Source of the DNA: DATLGB01 sp038258425 | GTDB lineage: Bacteria > Actinomycetota > Thermoleophilia > Solirubrobacterales > Solirubrobacteraceae | Direction of reading: 5' to 3' | DNA: 34,691 nucleotides | Assembly (NCBI GenBank): GCA_038258425.1 | Contig: JBBSPV010000041.1 | Coordinates: forward strand, 1 to 34,691 | In this document: one piece after another, positions 1-7,932 of the stretch | How positions within the stretch are numbered: position 1 is the stretch's first letter | Layout: the number at the start of each line of letters is the position of its first letter | Notes under the pieces: generated by a model | Seen by the model: the letters and a program-made list of their open reading frames with translations, nothing else | Database searches by the model: none | Told to the model about the DNA's origin: nothing | Translations under genes and position numbers: made by a program

Positions 1-116
1 GGCCGCGGCGCCACGGGCGCCGGCGCGCGGCCTTGCGGCTGCGGCTCGAGCGCCGCGCCCCCGCAGCCCGACGCCGGCAGCGCGATCAGCGCGGCGATGA
101 GCAGGGCACGGCGCAC
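1..116 (-). CDS. Lipoprotein, N-terminal part only (runs off the left edge)
   Basis: Reading leftward from a GTG at 116, the frame is open to the window edge (38 codons). It begins MRRALLIAALIALPASGCGG: two arginines, a hydrophobic stretch, then a cysteine at residue 18 after A-S-G, which is a lipobox-like signal for lipid attachment on the outer face of the membrane. After the Cys it becomes Pro/Ala/Gln-rich, as in the linker of many actinobacterial lipoproteins. Its start lies 4 bases after the stop of the small membrane protein gene, so the two are probably co-transcribed. The mature domain is outside the window, so no function can be given. The -3 residue is Ala rather than the usual Leu, which slightly weakens the lipobox. 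Confidence 0.55.
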   Translation of the reverse strand, partial: MRRALLIAALIALPASGCGGAALEPQPQGRAPAPVAPR

Positions 117-120
117 GGCG

Positions 121-270
121 TCAGCGCCTGAGCAGCACGCCGGTCAGCGCGAGGATGAAGGCGACCTGCCCGAAGGCCATCGCGGTGCCGAGGTTCGTGG
201 CGCCGAGCAACTCCGCCAGGAGTGTCACGCCGGCGAACACGGCGGCGAGCAGGAGGGCGTCACGGGCCAT
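121..270 (-). CDS. Small membrane protein, 49 residues
   Basis: An ATG at 270 opens a 49-residue protein. It has two predicted membrane helices, roughly residues 5-23 and 29-46, and ends in Leu-Leu-Arg-Arg. An upstream extension of the same frame is Arg-rich and unlikely to be translated, so the ATG at 270 is preferred. The protein resembles the small hydrophobic proteins often encoded next to secreted or lipoprotein genes, and it precedes the lipoprotein gene by 4 bases. It diverges from nuoJ, with 77 bases between the starts. I do not recognise a family. It could be an accessory subunit of whatever the lipoprotein does. Confidence 0.5.
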   Translation of the reverse strand: MARDALLLAAVFAGVTLLAELLGATNLGTAMAFGQVAFILALTGVLLRR

Positions 271-330
271 CGCCCGCCCATTCTGACGCGTCCGGCGCCG
301 CTCGGACCGCAGTCGGACCCCGGACGGGCA

Positions 331-336
331 TAAGAT
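331..336 (+). promoter_or_regulatory. Candidate -10 box of nuoJKLMN
   Basis: TAAGAT fits the actinobacterial TANNNT -10 pattern and lies 11 bases before the nuoJ ATG, implying a very short or absent leader. No convincing -35 box is seen. It supports nuoJ as the first gene of its transcript, because upstream genes point the other way. Confidence 0.4.
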
Positions 337-347
337 CACGCCGTCGC

Positions 348-980
348 ATGGCCGAAGTCGTCTTCTTCATCGCTGCCATCGGGGCGATCGCTGGCGCGGC
401 CGGGACCGTCGCGCTGCGCAACCCGTTCTTCTCGGTCCTCGCGCTCGTCGGGCATCTGCTCAGCCTCGCTGCGCTCTTCCTCCTGCTGCGAGCGGAGTTC
501 GTCGCGGCCGCGCAGGTCGTGGTCTACGCCGGCGCGGTGATGGTCCTGTACGTCTTCGTCGCCGCCTACGTCGGCGGCCAGGACGAGGCGCTGCACTCCG
601 CGCCCGGCCCGGGGCTGCGCATCACCTCGGCGATCTTCGCCGGTGCGCTGCTCGTCGAGCTGTGCATCGCCATCCTCGGCACCGGCCTCTCCGCGCTCGA
701 CGGTGACGGCGCCGGCTTCTTCCGCGCCTTCGGCTCGCCCGGCGAGATCGGCAAGCTCCTGCTCACGGACTACCTCCTCGCGTTCGAGGTCGCCTCGTTC
801 CTGCTGCTCGTCGCCGCCGTCGGCGCGGTGATCCTCGCCCGCCGCCGCGAGGGCCTCGAGCCCGCCGGCACGATCAGCGTCGGCGACCTCTTCAGCCGGC
901 AGGACGACGTCGGCGTCGGCGGCGAGCCGGAGGGGTCGATGCTCGAGGCGGAGGCCGGCCAGGGCGAGGTCCGCAGATGA
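348..980 (+). CDS. nuoJ: NADH-quinone oxidoreductase subunit J
   Basis: Membrane-arm subunit of respiratory complex I, which takes part in coupling quinone reduction to proton pumping. The 210-residue product has five hydrophobic segments. It includes the conserved stretch around residues 55-80 with QVVVYAGAVMVLYVFV, the hallmark pi-bulge helix of the NuoJ family. The C-terminal 45 or so residues form a hydrophilic acidic tail longer than in the E. coli subunit (about 184 residues). The ATG at 348 is chosen because the reading before it is Arg-rich and unlike the family. nuoK follows after 52 bases. It is the first gene of the cluster here, which is unusual because nuoJ normally follows nuoI. 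Confidence 0.95.
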   Translation: MAEVVFFIAAIGAIAGAAGTVALRNPFFSVLALVGHLLSLAALFLLLRAEFVAAAQVVVYAGAVMVLYVFVAAYVGGQDEALHSAPGPGLRITSAIFAGALLVELCIAILGTGLSALDGDGAGFFRAFGSPGEIGKLLLTDYLLAFEVASFLLLVAAVGAVILARRREGLEPAGTISVGDLFSRQDDVGVGGEPEGSMLEAEAGQGEVRR

Positions 981-1032
981 GGCACTTCGTCTCCCGGTGC
1001 TCCGCAGGCTCCGACCCTGGGAGCCGCACGGA

Positions 1033-1332
1033 ATGAGCATCCAGTGGTATCTCCTGGTGAGCGCGCTCGTGTTCTGCATCGGCGCGGGCGGGATCCTCGT
1101 GCGCCGCAGCCCGCTCGTGATCCTGCTCTGCCTCGAGCTCATGCTCAATGCGGGCAACCTCGCGCTCGTCGCCTTCTCGCGCGCTCACGGCAACCAGGAC
1201 GGCCAGATCTTCGCGATCATCGTCATGGTCGTGGCCGCGTGCGAGGTGGCGGTCGGCCTGGGCCTGATCGTGGCGATCTACCGCCGCAACCTCCCCGTCG
1301 ACGTCGACGAGCTGCGGGAACTCCAAGGATGA
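1033..1332 (+). CDS. nuoK: NADH-quinone oxidoreductase subunit K
   Basis: A 99-residue, three-helix membrane subunit of complex I of normal family length. The two conserved membrane glutamates of the proton path are present: Glu35 in LCLELMLNAGNL and Glu71 in ACEVAVGL, equivalent to E. coli Glu36 and Glu72. An in-frame ATG 36 bases upstream would add a Pro/Arg-rich leader unlike the family, so 1033 is preferred. The stop overlaps the nuoL start by 4 bases (ATGA), indicating translational coupling. Confidence 0.96.
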   Translation: MSIQWYLLVSALVFCIGAGGILVRRSPLVILLCLELMLNAGNLALVAFSRAHGNQDGQIFAIIVMVVAACEVAVGLGLIVAIYRRNLPVDVDELRELQG

Positions 1333-3341
1333 GCCTGCAGACCCTCGGCTGGCTGATCCTCGCCTTCCCGCTGGCGGGCGCGACGATCATCGGCCTGACC
1401 TTCAAGGCGCTGCCCGACAAGATCCACGGCGCCATCGGCACCCTGGCGATCACGCTGGCCTTCGTCTGCTCCGTGCTCGCCCTGCTCAAGCTCACGGACC
1501 GCCCGCAGGACGCGCGCGAGGTCGTCGCGCACGGCTGGGACTACGCGAGCTCCGTCGGCGTCGACGCCGAGCTCAGCCTGCTCATCGACCCGCTGAGCCT
1601 GATGATGTGCCTGATCGTCTCGGGCGTGTCGGCGCTCATCCACCTGTACTCGACGGGCTACATGGCGTCCGACCGCGGCTACGCGCGATTCTTCGCGTAC
1701 CTGAACTTCTTCGTGTTCAGCATGCTGCTGCTCGTCCTGGCCGGCAACTTCCTCGTGCTGATCGTCGGCTGGGCCTTCGTCGGCGCCGCCTCCTATCTGC
1801 TCATCTCCTTCTGGTACCGGCGCACGACGGCCACCCGCGCGGGCATCAAGGCGTTCGTGATCAACGTCGTCGGCGACGTCGGGCTCGTGCTCGGCACGTA
1901 CTTCATCTTCAAGCACACCCGCTCGCTGGACTTCCTCACGACGTTCGACCGCGTCGACGACGTGTTCACGCGCAACCAGGCCGACCTCGTGGCGGGCTGC
2001 GTCCTGCTGCTCGTCGGCGCGTTCGCGAAGTCCGCGCAGGTGCCCTTCCACACCTGGCTGCCGGACGCGATGGAGGGCCCGACGCCCGTCTCGGCCCTGA
2101 TCCACGCCGCGACCATGGTCACCGCGGGCGTCTACCTCATCGCCCGCATGCACCCGCTCTACGAGCAGGCCCCGGCCGCCGCCGACGTCGGGTCGGTGAT
2201 CGGGTGCGCGACGCTGCTGATCGCGGCGACGATCGGGCTGGTCGTCACCGACCTCAAGCGGGTCATCGCCTACTCGACGATGTCGCAGATCGGCTACATG
2301 ATCATGGGCGTCTCCTCCGCGGCCTACGCGGCGGGCATGTTCCACCTCGCGACGCACGCGTTCTTCAAGGCGCTGCTGTTCATGGCGGCCGGCTCGGTCA
2401 TCTCGGCCATGGCCAACCTCCAGGACCTCGACCGCATGGGCGGCTTCCGCAAGGCGCTGCCGTTCACCTACGGCTGCTTCATCGTGGGCGGCCTGGCGCT
2501 GGCCGGGGTGTTCCCGTTCTCCGGGCTCTTCTCCAAGGACGAGATCCTCTCGATCGAGTTCGACCGCGGCGGCTGGTACGTGGTCCTCGGCGTGCTCGGC
2601 TACCTCGGCGCCTTCCTCACGGCGATCTACACGTTCCGGATGATCTTCCGGGCCTTCCACGGCGACCCCGTGCCGGAGGCGCAGGAGCTCATCGACGGTC
2701 ACCTGCACCACGGCGACCCGGTCAACCCGGCCACGGGCGAGCCGGAGGACACCGAGGTCGGCTTCCCCGGCCCCGACCACCACATCGCCGAGCGCGCGCC
2801 GGGGATGAAGGGCGCCATGGCCGTCCTGGCGGTCGGCGCCACCGGGCTCGGCGCGCTGCAGATCCCGGGCGTCACCGACGTCGTGCACTCCTTCCTCGAG
2901 CCGACGTTCGAGGACTCGAGCCTCTACGCGAGCCTCGAGCCGTCGGCCGCGGCGAGTTGGATCGGCCTGATCGCCGGCACGCTCATCGGGCTGGCCGGGA
3001 TCGCGCTCGCCTACCGCCTGTGGGTCCAGCAGCCCGCGGCGCCCGCCGGCCTGCAGGCGCGCTTCGCCGCCCTGCACCGCTTCTTCGTCAACAAGTGGTA
3101 CTTCGACGAGCTCATCGACGCGGTGATCGTGCGGCCGTTCGCGTGGTTCGGCCGCTTCGCCCGCAACACGTTCGAGCGGTTGATCGTCGACGGGGCGATC
3201 GTCGGCGGCACCTCGAGCGTCGTGCGCGCCGGGTCGGCGGCGGTGCGCGCGGTGCAGTCGGGCTTCCTGCGCGCCTACGCGGCGCTGCTGCTGCTCGGGC
3301 TCGCCGGCCTGGTCCTCTACTTCCTGCTGAGCTCGAGCTGA
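1329..3341 (+). CDS. nuoL: NADH-quinone oxidoreductase subunit L
   Basis: The distal antiporter-like proton-pumping subunit of complex I, 670 residues. It carries the 14-helix core followed by the long lateral helix region and a C-terminal anchor. Most known key residues are recognisable with an offset of 4-5 from E. coli: Asp183 in VGDVG, Lys234 in AKSAQVPFHTW, His259, Lys310, His343 and Lys347 in THAFFKALLF, Lys403-Asp404 in FSKDEIL. The exception is the TM5 glutamate (E. coli Glu144, normally GWEGVG). Here the motif reads GWAFVG with Ala149. An Asp/His-rich loop lies near residues 450-490. It overlaps nuoK by 4 bases and is followed by nuoM after one base. Confidence 0.96.
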   Translation: MSLQTLGWLILAFPLAGATIIGLTFKALPDKIHGAIGTLAITLAFVCSVLALLKLTDRPQDAREVVAHGWDYASSVGVDAELSLLIDPLSLMMCLIVSGVSALIHLYSTGYMASDRGYARFFAYLNFFVFSMLLLVLAGNFLVLIVGWAFVGAASYLLISFWYRRTTATRAGIKAFVINVVGDVGLVLGTYFIFKHTRSLDFLTTFDRVDDVFTRNQADLVAGCVLLLVGAFAKSAQVPFHTWLPDAMEGPTPVSALIHAATMVTAGVYLIARMHPLYEQAPAAADVGSVIGCATLLIAATIGLVVTDLKRVIAYSTMSQIGYMIMGVSSAAYAAGMFHLATHAFFKALLFMAAGSVISAMANLQDLDRMGGFRKALPFTYGCFIVGGLALAGVFPFSGLFSKDEILSIEFDRGGWYVVLGVLGYLGAFLTAIYTFRMIFRAFHGDPVPEAQELIDGHLHHGDPVNPATGEPEDTEVGFPGPDHHIAERAPGMKGAMAVLAVGATGLGALQIPGVTDVVHSFLEPTFEDSSLYASLEPSAAASWIGLIAGTLIGLAGIALAYRLWVQQPAAPAGLQARFAALHRFFVNKWYFDELIDAVIVRPFAWFGRFARNTFERLIVDGAIVGGTSSVVRAGSAAVRAVQSGFLRAYAALLLLGLAGLVLYFLLSSS

Positions 3342-3342
3342 C

Positions 3343-4857
3343 GTGACGATCCACCTGTCCATCCTGCTCTTCGCGCCGCTGGCCTTCGCCGCCATCGGTG
3401 CCGTGCTGCCCCACCGGCTCGCCCCCGTGGCCGGCCTGATCGGGACGCTCGTGAGCGCGTTCTTCGGAATCGCGCTGCTCTTCGGCTTCGACGCCTCCCA
3501 GCCCGGGCTGCAGTACGTGACCGACGACCAGTGGATCACCGCCCTCGGCATCCGTTACAAGCTCGGCGTCGACGGCCTGAGCGTCTGGCTCGTGGGCCTC
3601 ACGACGGTGGTCTTCGCCGCTTCGGCGCTGTGGATCCTCGTGCGGCCCGTGCCCCGCGCGCGCGGCTTCGTGTTCCTCATGGCGGTGGCGGAGGCGGCCG
3701 TGCTCGGCGCGTTCTGCGCGCAGGACCTCGGGCTCTTCGTCCTGTGCTTCGACCTGATGCTCGTCCCGTTCTTGTTCCTCATGCTCGGCTGGGGCGGCCC
3801 GCGCCGGCGGCCGGCGACGATCAAGATGATGGTCTACACGCTCGTCGGCTCGCTGCTGATGCTCGCCGCGGCGGTGGCGACCGCGGTGCTCAGCGCCGAC
3901 GACGCCGGCGGCTCGCTGACCTTCGTGCTCTCCGACCTCGGCAAGGTCACGCTCTCGACCGGCACCCAGAGGCTCATCTTCGTGGCCTTCGCGCTGGCCT
4001 TCTTGATCAAGATGCCAGCCTTCCTCCTGCAGGGCTGGATGCCCGACGCCTACGGGCAGATGCCGCTGCCGGCGCTCGCGGTGTTCTCCGCGGTGCTCTC
4101 CAAGGTCGCGGCCTACGGCTTCCTGCGCATCGTGCTGCCGCTGTTCCCGGACGCGACCGTCGACTTCCAGGCGATCATCCAGATCCTGTCGGTGGTCGGC
4201 ATCGTCTACGGCTCGGCGATGGCCTTCACGCAGACGAACCTCCGGCTGATCCTCGGCTACTCGTCGCTCGCCCAGCTCTCCTTCATCACGCTCGGCATCT
4301 TCTCCCTGCAGCCCCAGGGCGTGCAGGGCGCGATCCTGCAGGCCGTCACCCACGGCCTCGTCGTCGCGCCGCTGTTCTTCGTGGTCGCGCTGGTGGCCGA
4401 GCGGGCCGACGGCTCCGAGGACGTCCGCCACCTCGGCGGCATGGCCGTGCGCGGCCCGGTGATGGCGACCCTGTTCGTCGTGCTGGCCTTCGCGACGCTC
4501 GCGATCCCCGGCTCGGCGAACTTCGCGGGCGAGTTCTACGTCCTGCTGGGGACCTTCAAGGACTCCGTCGCCCTCGCGTGCGTCGCCTTCCTCGGCGTCG
4601 TGATGGCCTCGGTCTACATGCTGCGCGCCTACATCCGCACGGTGCACAACCGCGTCGGCCACGAGGTCCACGGCAGCGAGCTGTCGCTGCGCGACGCCGC
4701 CGTGCTCGTGCCGCTCGTCGCCGCCGTGCTCGCCTTCGGCCTCTACCCGCAGGGGGCGCTGAGCGCCGGTGAGCAGTCCGTCACCGGGGCCGCGTCGACC
4801 CTGGCCCGGGTCAACGCCGCCGGGGCCAACGGCGCCGAGGCGCAGGTGACGCCGTGA
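3343..4857 (+). CDS. nuoM: NADH-quinone oxidoreductase subunit M
   Basis: The second antiporter-like subunit of complex I, 504 residues, with a GTG start one base after the nuoL stop. Lys223 (LIKMP) and Lys254 (LSKVAAYGFLR) match the TM7 and TM8 lysines of the family (E. coli Lys234 and Lys265). The TM5 acid is an aspartate, Asp137 in CFDLMLVPF, where E. coli has Glu144. The region after Lys223 reads QGWMPDAYGQMPLPALAVF rather than the common HTWLPDAHTEAPT, so this is a divergent NuoM. It ends in GTGA, shared with the nuoN start. Confidence 0.95.
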   Translation: MTIHLSILLFAPLAFAAIGAVLPHRLAPVAGLIGTLVSAFFGIALLFGFDASQPGLQYVTDDQWITALGIRYKLGVDGLSVWLVGLTTVVFAASALWILVRPVPRARGFVFLMAVAEAAVLGAFCAQDLGLFVLCFDLMLVPFLFLMLGWGGPRRRPATIKMMVYTLVGSLLMLAAAVATAVLSADDAGGSLTFVLSDLGKVTLSTGTQRLIFVAFALAFLIKMPAFLLQGWMPDAYGQMPLPALAVFSAVLSKVAAYGFLRIVLPLFPDATVDFQAIIQILSVVGIVYGSAMAFTQTNLRLILGYSSLAQLSFITLGIFSLQPQGVQGAILQAVTHGLVVAPLFFVVALVAERADGSEDVRHLGGMAVRGPVMATLFVVLAFATLAIPGSANFAGEFYVLLGTFKDSVALACVAFLGVVMASVYMLRAYIRTVHNRVGHEVHGSELSLRDAAVLVPLVAAVLAFGLYPQGALSAGEQSVTGAASTLARVNAAGANGAEAQVTP

Positions 4858-6497
4858 TCGACCTCGTGCTCGCCCAGGCGTCCGCCGCGAAGGCGCCGCA
4901 GATCGACTGGGCGGCGATCTCGCCGCTCGTGGCGCTCGCCGCCGGCGCGGTGGTCGTGCTCATGCTCGGGCTCGCCCGCAGCCGCGTGGCGCGCACGGTC
5001 GTCGTGCCGGGCGCGACCGTGGTGGCCTTCCTCGCTGCGATCGGCCTCTGCGTCTGGCAGTGGGGCGAGGCGCCGACCTCCGTCGTGTCGGGTGCGCTGC
5101 GCGTCGATGACCTGTCCCTCGGGCTGACCGTCCTGATCTGCGCCGGCGGCATCGGCGCGGTGGCCATGAGCGTCGGCTCCGTGACAACCGAGGACGCCGG
5201 GCACGGTGAGTATCACGCGTTGCTGCTCGCGTCCGCGATGGGCATGGTCGTGCTCGCCGGGGCGGAGGACCTCGTTGCGTTGTTCCTCGGCTTCGAGCTG
5301 CTCTCCATCCCGCTCTACGTGCTGTGCGCGAGCGAGATGCGCCGGGCGACGTCGCTGGAGTCCGGCCTGAAGTACCTGATCGTCGGCTCCGTCGGCTCGG
5401 CGGTGCTCCTCTACGGCCTGGCGCTGATCTACGGCGCCACGGGCACGACGGGCTACCACGCGATCGACGCGGCCATCGAGGTGAGCGGCTTCTCCTCCGA
5501 CGTGCTCCTGCTCACCGGGGTCGGACTGGCCATGACCGGCCTGGCCTTCAAGGCATCCGTGGCGCCGTTTCACCAGTGGACGCCCGACGTCTACGAGGGC
5601 GCGCCGACGGCGATCACCGGCTTCATGGCGGTCGCCACGAAGGCGGCCGCGTTCGGCGTCATCCTCCGGCTCTTCGACGTCGCGCTGATCTCCACCGCGA
5701 CGACCTGGGCGCCGATCATGGCCGCGCTCGCCACGATCACCATCATCGTCGGCAACGTCGGGGCGCTCGGGCAGTCGTCGGTCAAGCGGATGCTCGCATA
5801 CTCGTCCGTCGCCCAGGCCGGCTACCTGCTGGCCGGCGTCGTGGTCACGACGCAGCTCGGCATCTCGGCCACGGCGTTCTACCTCGCGGCCTACCTGCTC
5901 ATGAACGTCGCCGCCTTCGCCGTGCTGGCCGCGCGCGAGCGCGAGCTCGGACACGGCGAGGGGGACACGCTCACGGCGCTCAACGGGCTCGGCGCGCAGC
6001 GGCCCGTGCTCGGCTGGTCGATCTCCATCGCGATGCTCGCGCTCGCCGGCTTCCCGGCCACCGCGGGCTTCTTCGGCAAGATCTACCTCATCCAGGCGTC
6101 CGTGGACAACGGCTACGCGTGGCTCGCGGTCGTCATCGTGCTCGGCTCGGCGATGTCGCTCGCCTACTACCTGCGGGTCATCTCAGCGGTCTGGGCGGGC
6201 GGCGAGGACCGGGACGCGACCAGCGTGCGTGCGACGACGCCGAGCGGGCAGCCGGTGATGGCCGGCGGCGCCCCGGAGGCCGATGAGGCGCCGGCCGCCC
6301 GGTCCGTGCTCGCCACGCGCGACGGGGACGAGCCCGGCGAGGCGGGGCGCCGCGCCCCCGCCGCGGGCCTCGGCCATCCGCTGGCCGTCGGGACCGCCCT
6401 GGTCTGCACGCTGGCGACGGTCGGCTTCGGGCTGTTCCCGCAGCCGCTCTTCGACGTCGCCCAGGACGCCGGCCGGGCGTTCGCCTCGCTGCTCTAG
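4854..6497 (+). CDS. nuoN: NADH-quinone oxidoreductase subunit N
   Basis: The third antiporter-like subunit of complex I, 547 residues, GTG start overlapping nuoM by 4 bases. The proton-path residues are intact: Glu148 in FLGFELLSIPLY, Lys233 in FKASVAPFHQW, Lys263 in ATKAAAF, Lys409 in FFGKIYL, equivalent to E. coli Glu133, Lys217, Lys247 and Lys395. Between the penultimate and last helices is a hydrophilic insert, residues about 449-508, rich in Asp, Glu, Arg, Ala and Pro and of low complexity. Last gene of the nuo run; two overlapping hairpins follow at once. Confidence 0.95.
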   Translation: MIDLVLAQASAAKAPQIDWAAISPLVALAAGAVVVLMLGLARSRVARTVVVPGATVVAFLAAIGLCVWQWGEAPTSVVSGALRVDDLSLGLTVLICAGGIGAVAMSVGSVTTEDAGHGEYHALLLASAMGMVVLAGAEDLVALFLGFELLSIPLYVLCASEMRRATSLESGLKYLIVGSVGSAVLLYGLALIYGATGTTGYHAIDAAIEVSGFSSDVLLLTGVGLAMTGLAFKASVAPFHQWTPDVYEGAPTAITGFMAVATKAAAFGVILRLFDVALISTATTWAPIMAALATITIIVGNVGALGQSSVKRMLAYSSVAQAGYLLAGVVVTTQLGISATAFYLAAYLLMNVAAFAVLAARERELGHGEGDTLTALNGLGAQRPVLGWSISIAMLALAGFPATAGFFGKIYLIQASVDNGYAWLAVVIVLGSAMSLAYYLRVISAVWAGGEDRDATSVRATTPSGQPVMAGGAPEADEAPAARSVLATRDGDEPGEAGRRAPAAGLGHPLAVGTALVCTLATVGFGLFPQPLFDVAQDAGRAFASLL

Positions 6498-6498
6498 G

Positions 6499-6528
6499 CC
6501 CCCGCACCGCGGGGGGCGAGTTTCGCCC
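6499..6528 (+). terminator. Overlapping hairpins after nuoN
   Basis: Stem CCCCCGC/GCGGGGG (6499-6505 with 6509-6515, loop ACC) begins two bases after the nuoN stop. A second stem GGGCGA/TCGCCC (6514-6519 with 6523-6528, loop GTT) shares two bases with the first, so full versions of both exclude each other. There is no T-run. It probably ends the nuo transcript or separates it from the next gene. Confidence 0.5.
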
Positions 6529-6548
6529 ACCCGGGCCCTAGGAGGGGC

Positions 6549-7790
6549 ATGCGACGATCACGGGAGCCCGAGCGCGGGCAGGCGGGCGCGGAGTACGTCG
6601 CGCTGCTCGCCGTCCTCGTGGTCGCGCTCGGCGCCGCCGCGACGGCCGGCGCGGCGCCCGAGCTGCCGCGGCTCGTGGCCGGGCGCCTGCGGCTCGCGCT
6701 GTGCGTCGTCGGGGCCGACGTCTGCGACGCCGCGCGGGCGCGAGCCGAGGGGCTCTCGCCGTGCGTGCTCGCCAGCCGTGGGCGGGAGCGGGGGGCCGGG
6801 ATCACGGTGGCGTTCGTCCGAGGCGCCACCGGGCGTGACTACGTCGTGCAGCGGTTGTCGGGCGGCGGCTACCGGATCTCGCGGGCCGACCACCTCGACG
6901 TCGACGCGACGGCCGGCGTCGGCGCATCGCTGGGCCCCCACGCGCGCGCCACGGGCTCCGGCGCGGCGGGCGTCGAGCTCCGCACCGGCGCCGAGTGGGC
7001 GCTGCGCGACGACCGGGAGCTGCGGGCCTTCTTCGCGGCCCGCCACGAGTACGCCGACGCCGCGCCGGACCCGGTGACCGGCGGCCGCGCCCGCGCCTTC
7101 CGGCCCGGCCGCCGCCGGCGCAGCGCGCTGGACCCGGCGATCCTGCGGCGGCTGGAGCCGACGAGCACGTACGTCGCGGGCGGCCTGCACGGCAGCCTGG
7201 ACGCCGCCCTGGCGCTCGGTGGGGACCACGGCAGCACCGGGCTGCCCGCCGCGGGGCTCGACGGGCGCGGGGTGCTCGGCCGCCGCCTCGATCGCGACGG
7301 CACCACCACGCTGTTCGTCGACACCCGCCTAGATGGCTCGGCCGCGCTCGCCGACGACCTGCCGGGCTTCGCGGGGACGGGCCGCATCGTGGCGGAGTGG
7401 CAGCGCAGCCGGCCGCCGGCGCTGACTCTGCGTGCGACGACGACCACGCGCGCCGGACGGGTCACGGAGACGGTGAGCCGTGTGGTCCTCCACGACCCCG
7501 CGGACCGCGAGCTCGCCGCCCGCGCGGTGCTCGGACGCCACCGCGGGCTCGCCGCGACGGCCCTGCGCAACCTCATCCGCGAGCGCGGCACCGTCGAGCG
7601 CGCCACCTACGCGGAGACGACGACCGACGACGGCTCCTTCGACGTCTCGGGCCGGGCCGGCTTCGCGCTCGGCCTCGACGTCACGGCCCGGACGGTCCGC
7701 CGGAGGCTCGTGGACGCCGAGGCGGTCATCGGCGGATCGCAGGCCCGGCGGGCGGACTGCCTCGACGCCGACGTGTTCGAGGGACGGTGA
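6549..7790 (+). CDS. Orphan protein with a type IV pilin-like (class III) leader
   Basis: 413 residues. The N-terminus has a short charged leader, then R-G-Q-A-G-A-E-Y followed by about 20 hydrophobic residues. With cleavage after Gly10, Glu15 falls at +5, exactly the prepilin peptidase/Flp-TadE arrangement. The mature part (about 390 residues) is far longer than an Flp pilin (about 50-70). It shows no domain I recognise: it is rich in Arg, Ala, Gly and Thr, has a possible Cys pair near residues 54 and 60, and probable beta-rich repeats. The ATG at 6549 is preceded by AGGAGG with only 3 bases of spacing. No tad/pil ATPase, secretin or peptidase gene is nearby. Best guess: a surface or pseudopilin-like protein exported by machinery encoded elsewhere. 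Confidence 0.65.
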   Translation: MRRSREPERGQAGAEYVALLAVLVVALGAAATAGAAPELPRLVAGRLRLALCVVGADVCDAARARAEGLSPCVLASRGRERGAGITVAFVRGATGRDYVVQRLSGGGYRISRADHLDVDATAGVGASLGPHARATGSGAAGVELRTGAEWALRDDRELRAFFAARHEYADAAPDPVTGGRARAFRPGRRRRSALDPAILRRLEPTSTYVAGGLHGSLDAALALGGDHGSTGLPAAGLDGRGVLGRRLDRDGTTTLFVDTRLDGSAALADDLPGFAGTGRIVAEWQRSRPPALTLRATTTTRAGRVTETVSRVVLHDPADRELAARAVLGRHRGLAATALRNLIRERGTVERATYAETTTDDGSFDVSGRAGFALGLDVTARTVRRRLVDAEAVIGGSQARRADCLDADVFEGR

Positions 7791-7932
7791 GGCCCGTCGA
7801 TCCCGGCCGCTGCCGTTTCCACCCGGAAGTGACCGCCACGCCGGCAGGGGACCACCGAGGACCACGGTCGTCTCCGAGATCCGCATGTCGTCGCGCCATG
7901 GCGGCGCCGGGAGCAGGCCCGCCGGCGGCGCC
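7791..7932. other. Intergenic, convergent gene ends
   Basis: 142 bases between the stops of the pilin-leader gene and the methyltransferase. It has GC-rich self-complementary stretches (GGCGCC occurs twice, near 7910 and 7928) that could form a bidirectional terminator. I see no gene in it. Confidence 0.4.
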
